From CALALP01 sp041855735 (GTDB lineage: Bacteria > Bacillota > Clostridia > Lachnospirales > Lachnospiraceae), in contig JBHAEV010000069.1 in NCBI GenBank assembly GCA_041855735.1, positions 1 through 6,605 of the forward strand: a stretch of 6,605 nucleotides of DNA. The letters run 5' to 3'. The position numbers and the translations under genes are program-made. Of the stretch, positions 5,816 to 6,605 are shown in pieces. The notes under the pieces are model-generated. The model did no database searches. It was not told where the DNA came from and was given only the letters and a program-made list of their open reading frames with translations. Numbering within the stretch: position 1 is the first letter of the stretch; each line of letters begins with the position of its first letter.

Positions 5816-6605
5816 ATGAGTTATTTTCCAAACATTGAGCAAGTAAAATATGAAGGCAAAGACAGCAAAAATCTCTTTGCGTTCCGTCACTACAATCCGG
5901 AGGAAATCATCGAAGGAAAAAGCATGAAGGAACATTTGCGTTTTGCACTTGCCTACTGGCATACCATGACACAGGACGGATCCGATCCTTTCGGAAATGC
6001 CACAAACATCAGAACCTGGTTCGGGGACACGAAGATGGAAACGGCGAAAAACAGGGTGGAGGCATTCTTTGAGCTGATGCAGAAACTTCAGGTGGAGTAT
6101 TTTTGCTTTCATGATGCGGACATTGCTCCTGCCGGCGATTCGCTGGAAGAGTTTTTTGCAAATCTGGATGAGATTACGGATTTGATCAAGAAAAAAATGG
6201 ATGAAACCGGTATTAAATTGTTATGGAATACCGCAAATATGTTCTCTCATCCGAGATTCAACAATGGTGCGGCATCTTCCAATAATGCCGAGGTATTCGC
6301 CTATGCGGCTGCTCAGGTAAAAAAAGGTCTGGACATCAGCAAAAAACTCGGCGGGGAAAATTATGTATTCTGGGGAGGCAGAGAGGGTTACGAAACGCTT
6401 CTGAATACGGATATGGGCTTTGAGCAGGATAACATTGCAAGACTTTTTAAGATGAGTATTGCGTACAGCGAGAAAATCGGCCACAAAGTTCAGTTTTTAA
6501 TTGAGCCGAAACCGAAGGAGCCGTCCAAACACCAGTATGATTTTGATGCTTCCACAACCATGGCATTTATCCTCAAACATGGTTTGGAGGGGCATTTCAA
6601 GCTGA
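5816..6605 (+). CDS. xylA: Xylose isomerase, N-terminal part (3' end outside window)
   Basis: Cytoplasmic metal-dependent isomerase that converts D-xylose to D-xylulose (and D-glucose to D-fructose), the entry step of the bacterial isomerase pathway. There are 263 codons without a stop, and one further base, before the right edge. The class II enzymes it resembles are about 440 residues long, so roughly 175 residues are missing. Visible motifs are YWHT (47-50), the catalytic FHD-x-D segment with His99 and Asp102, TANMFSHPRF (139-148), AAAQVKKGLD (164-173), YVFWGGREGYETLLNTDM (183-200), and LIEPKPKEPSKHQYDFD (228-244), where Glu230 is a metal ligand and Lys232 contacts substrate. The later metal ligands are off the window. 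The ~40-residue leader before the barrel (YFPNIEQVKYEG...) marks the long class II form. The gene lies 143 bases after the GH2 stop, in the same orientation; xylulokinase is often nearby but is not seen here. Confidence 0.97.
   Translation, partial: MSYFPNIEQVKYEGKDSKNLFAFRHYNPEEIIEGKSMKEHLRFALAYWHTMTQDGSDPFGNATNIRTWFGDTKMETAKNRVEAFFELMQKLQVEYFCFHDADIAPAGDSLEEFFANLDEITDLIKKKMDETGIKLLWNTANMFSHPRFNNGAASSNNAEVFAYAAAQVKKGLDISKKLGGENYVFWGGREGYETLLNTDMGFEQDNIARLFKMSIAYSEKIGHKVQFLIEPKPKEPSKHQYDFDASTTMAFILKHGLEGHFKL

Noticed and set aside
1..6605. CRISPR array, tRNA, rRNA, insertion sequence or phage genes
   Set aside because: No short regularly spaced repeats, cloverleaf-like sequences, transposase motifs or terminal inverted repeats were seen. 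The only repeat is the 73-bp tandem described.

Overview
The window reads as a stretch of a carbohydrate-utilisation cluster from a Gram-positive anaerobe, most likely a Bacillota (Clostridia, Lachnospiraceae-like) bacterium. The grounds are moderate G+C, purine-rich AGGAG-type ribosome binding sites, the clostridial type of the C-terminally extended GH2 enzyme, and a long-form (class II) xylose isomerase. The taxonomic call is inference from remembered family resemblance, not from a database search. All genes lie on the + strand.

Layout. (1) Positions 3-455 are the 3' end of an AraC-family transcriptional regulator; its sensor domain lies left of the window. (2) Positions 456-619 are a 164-base intergenic region with a consensus -10 box (TATAAT, 579-584), a poor -35, and a short perfect palindrome at 523-533. 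This fits an activator-dependent promoter for the genes that follow. (3) Positions 620-2212 encode a 530-residue sialate-O-acetylesterase/acetylxylan-esterase-like SGNH hydrolase with an inserted jelly-roll domain. (4) Positions 2193-5672 encode a 1159-residue GH2 glycosidase whose start overlaps the esterase's end by 20 bases. (5) Positions 5673-5815 are a spacer largely made of a degenerate 73-bp tandem repeat that begins inside the GH2 coding sequence. (6) From 5816 to the right edge is the first 263 codons of xylose isomerase (xylA).

How they work together (inference). An AraC regulator senses a sugar and switches on an esterase that removes acetyl groups from imported hemicellulose oligosaccharides. 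The GH2 enzyme then trims a non-reducing-end sugar, and xylose isomerase feeds released xylose into the pentose phosphate pathway. Neither enzyme starts with a visible signal peptide, so processing is probably intracellular.

No new type of system was found. The feature most worth a second look is the 73-bp tandem repeat across the GH2 stop codon. Its downstream copies still encode recognisable versions of the GH2 C-terminal strand in shifted frames, and its last partial copy runs up to the xylA ribosome binding site.
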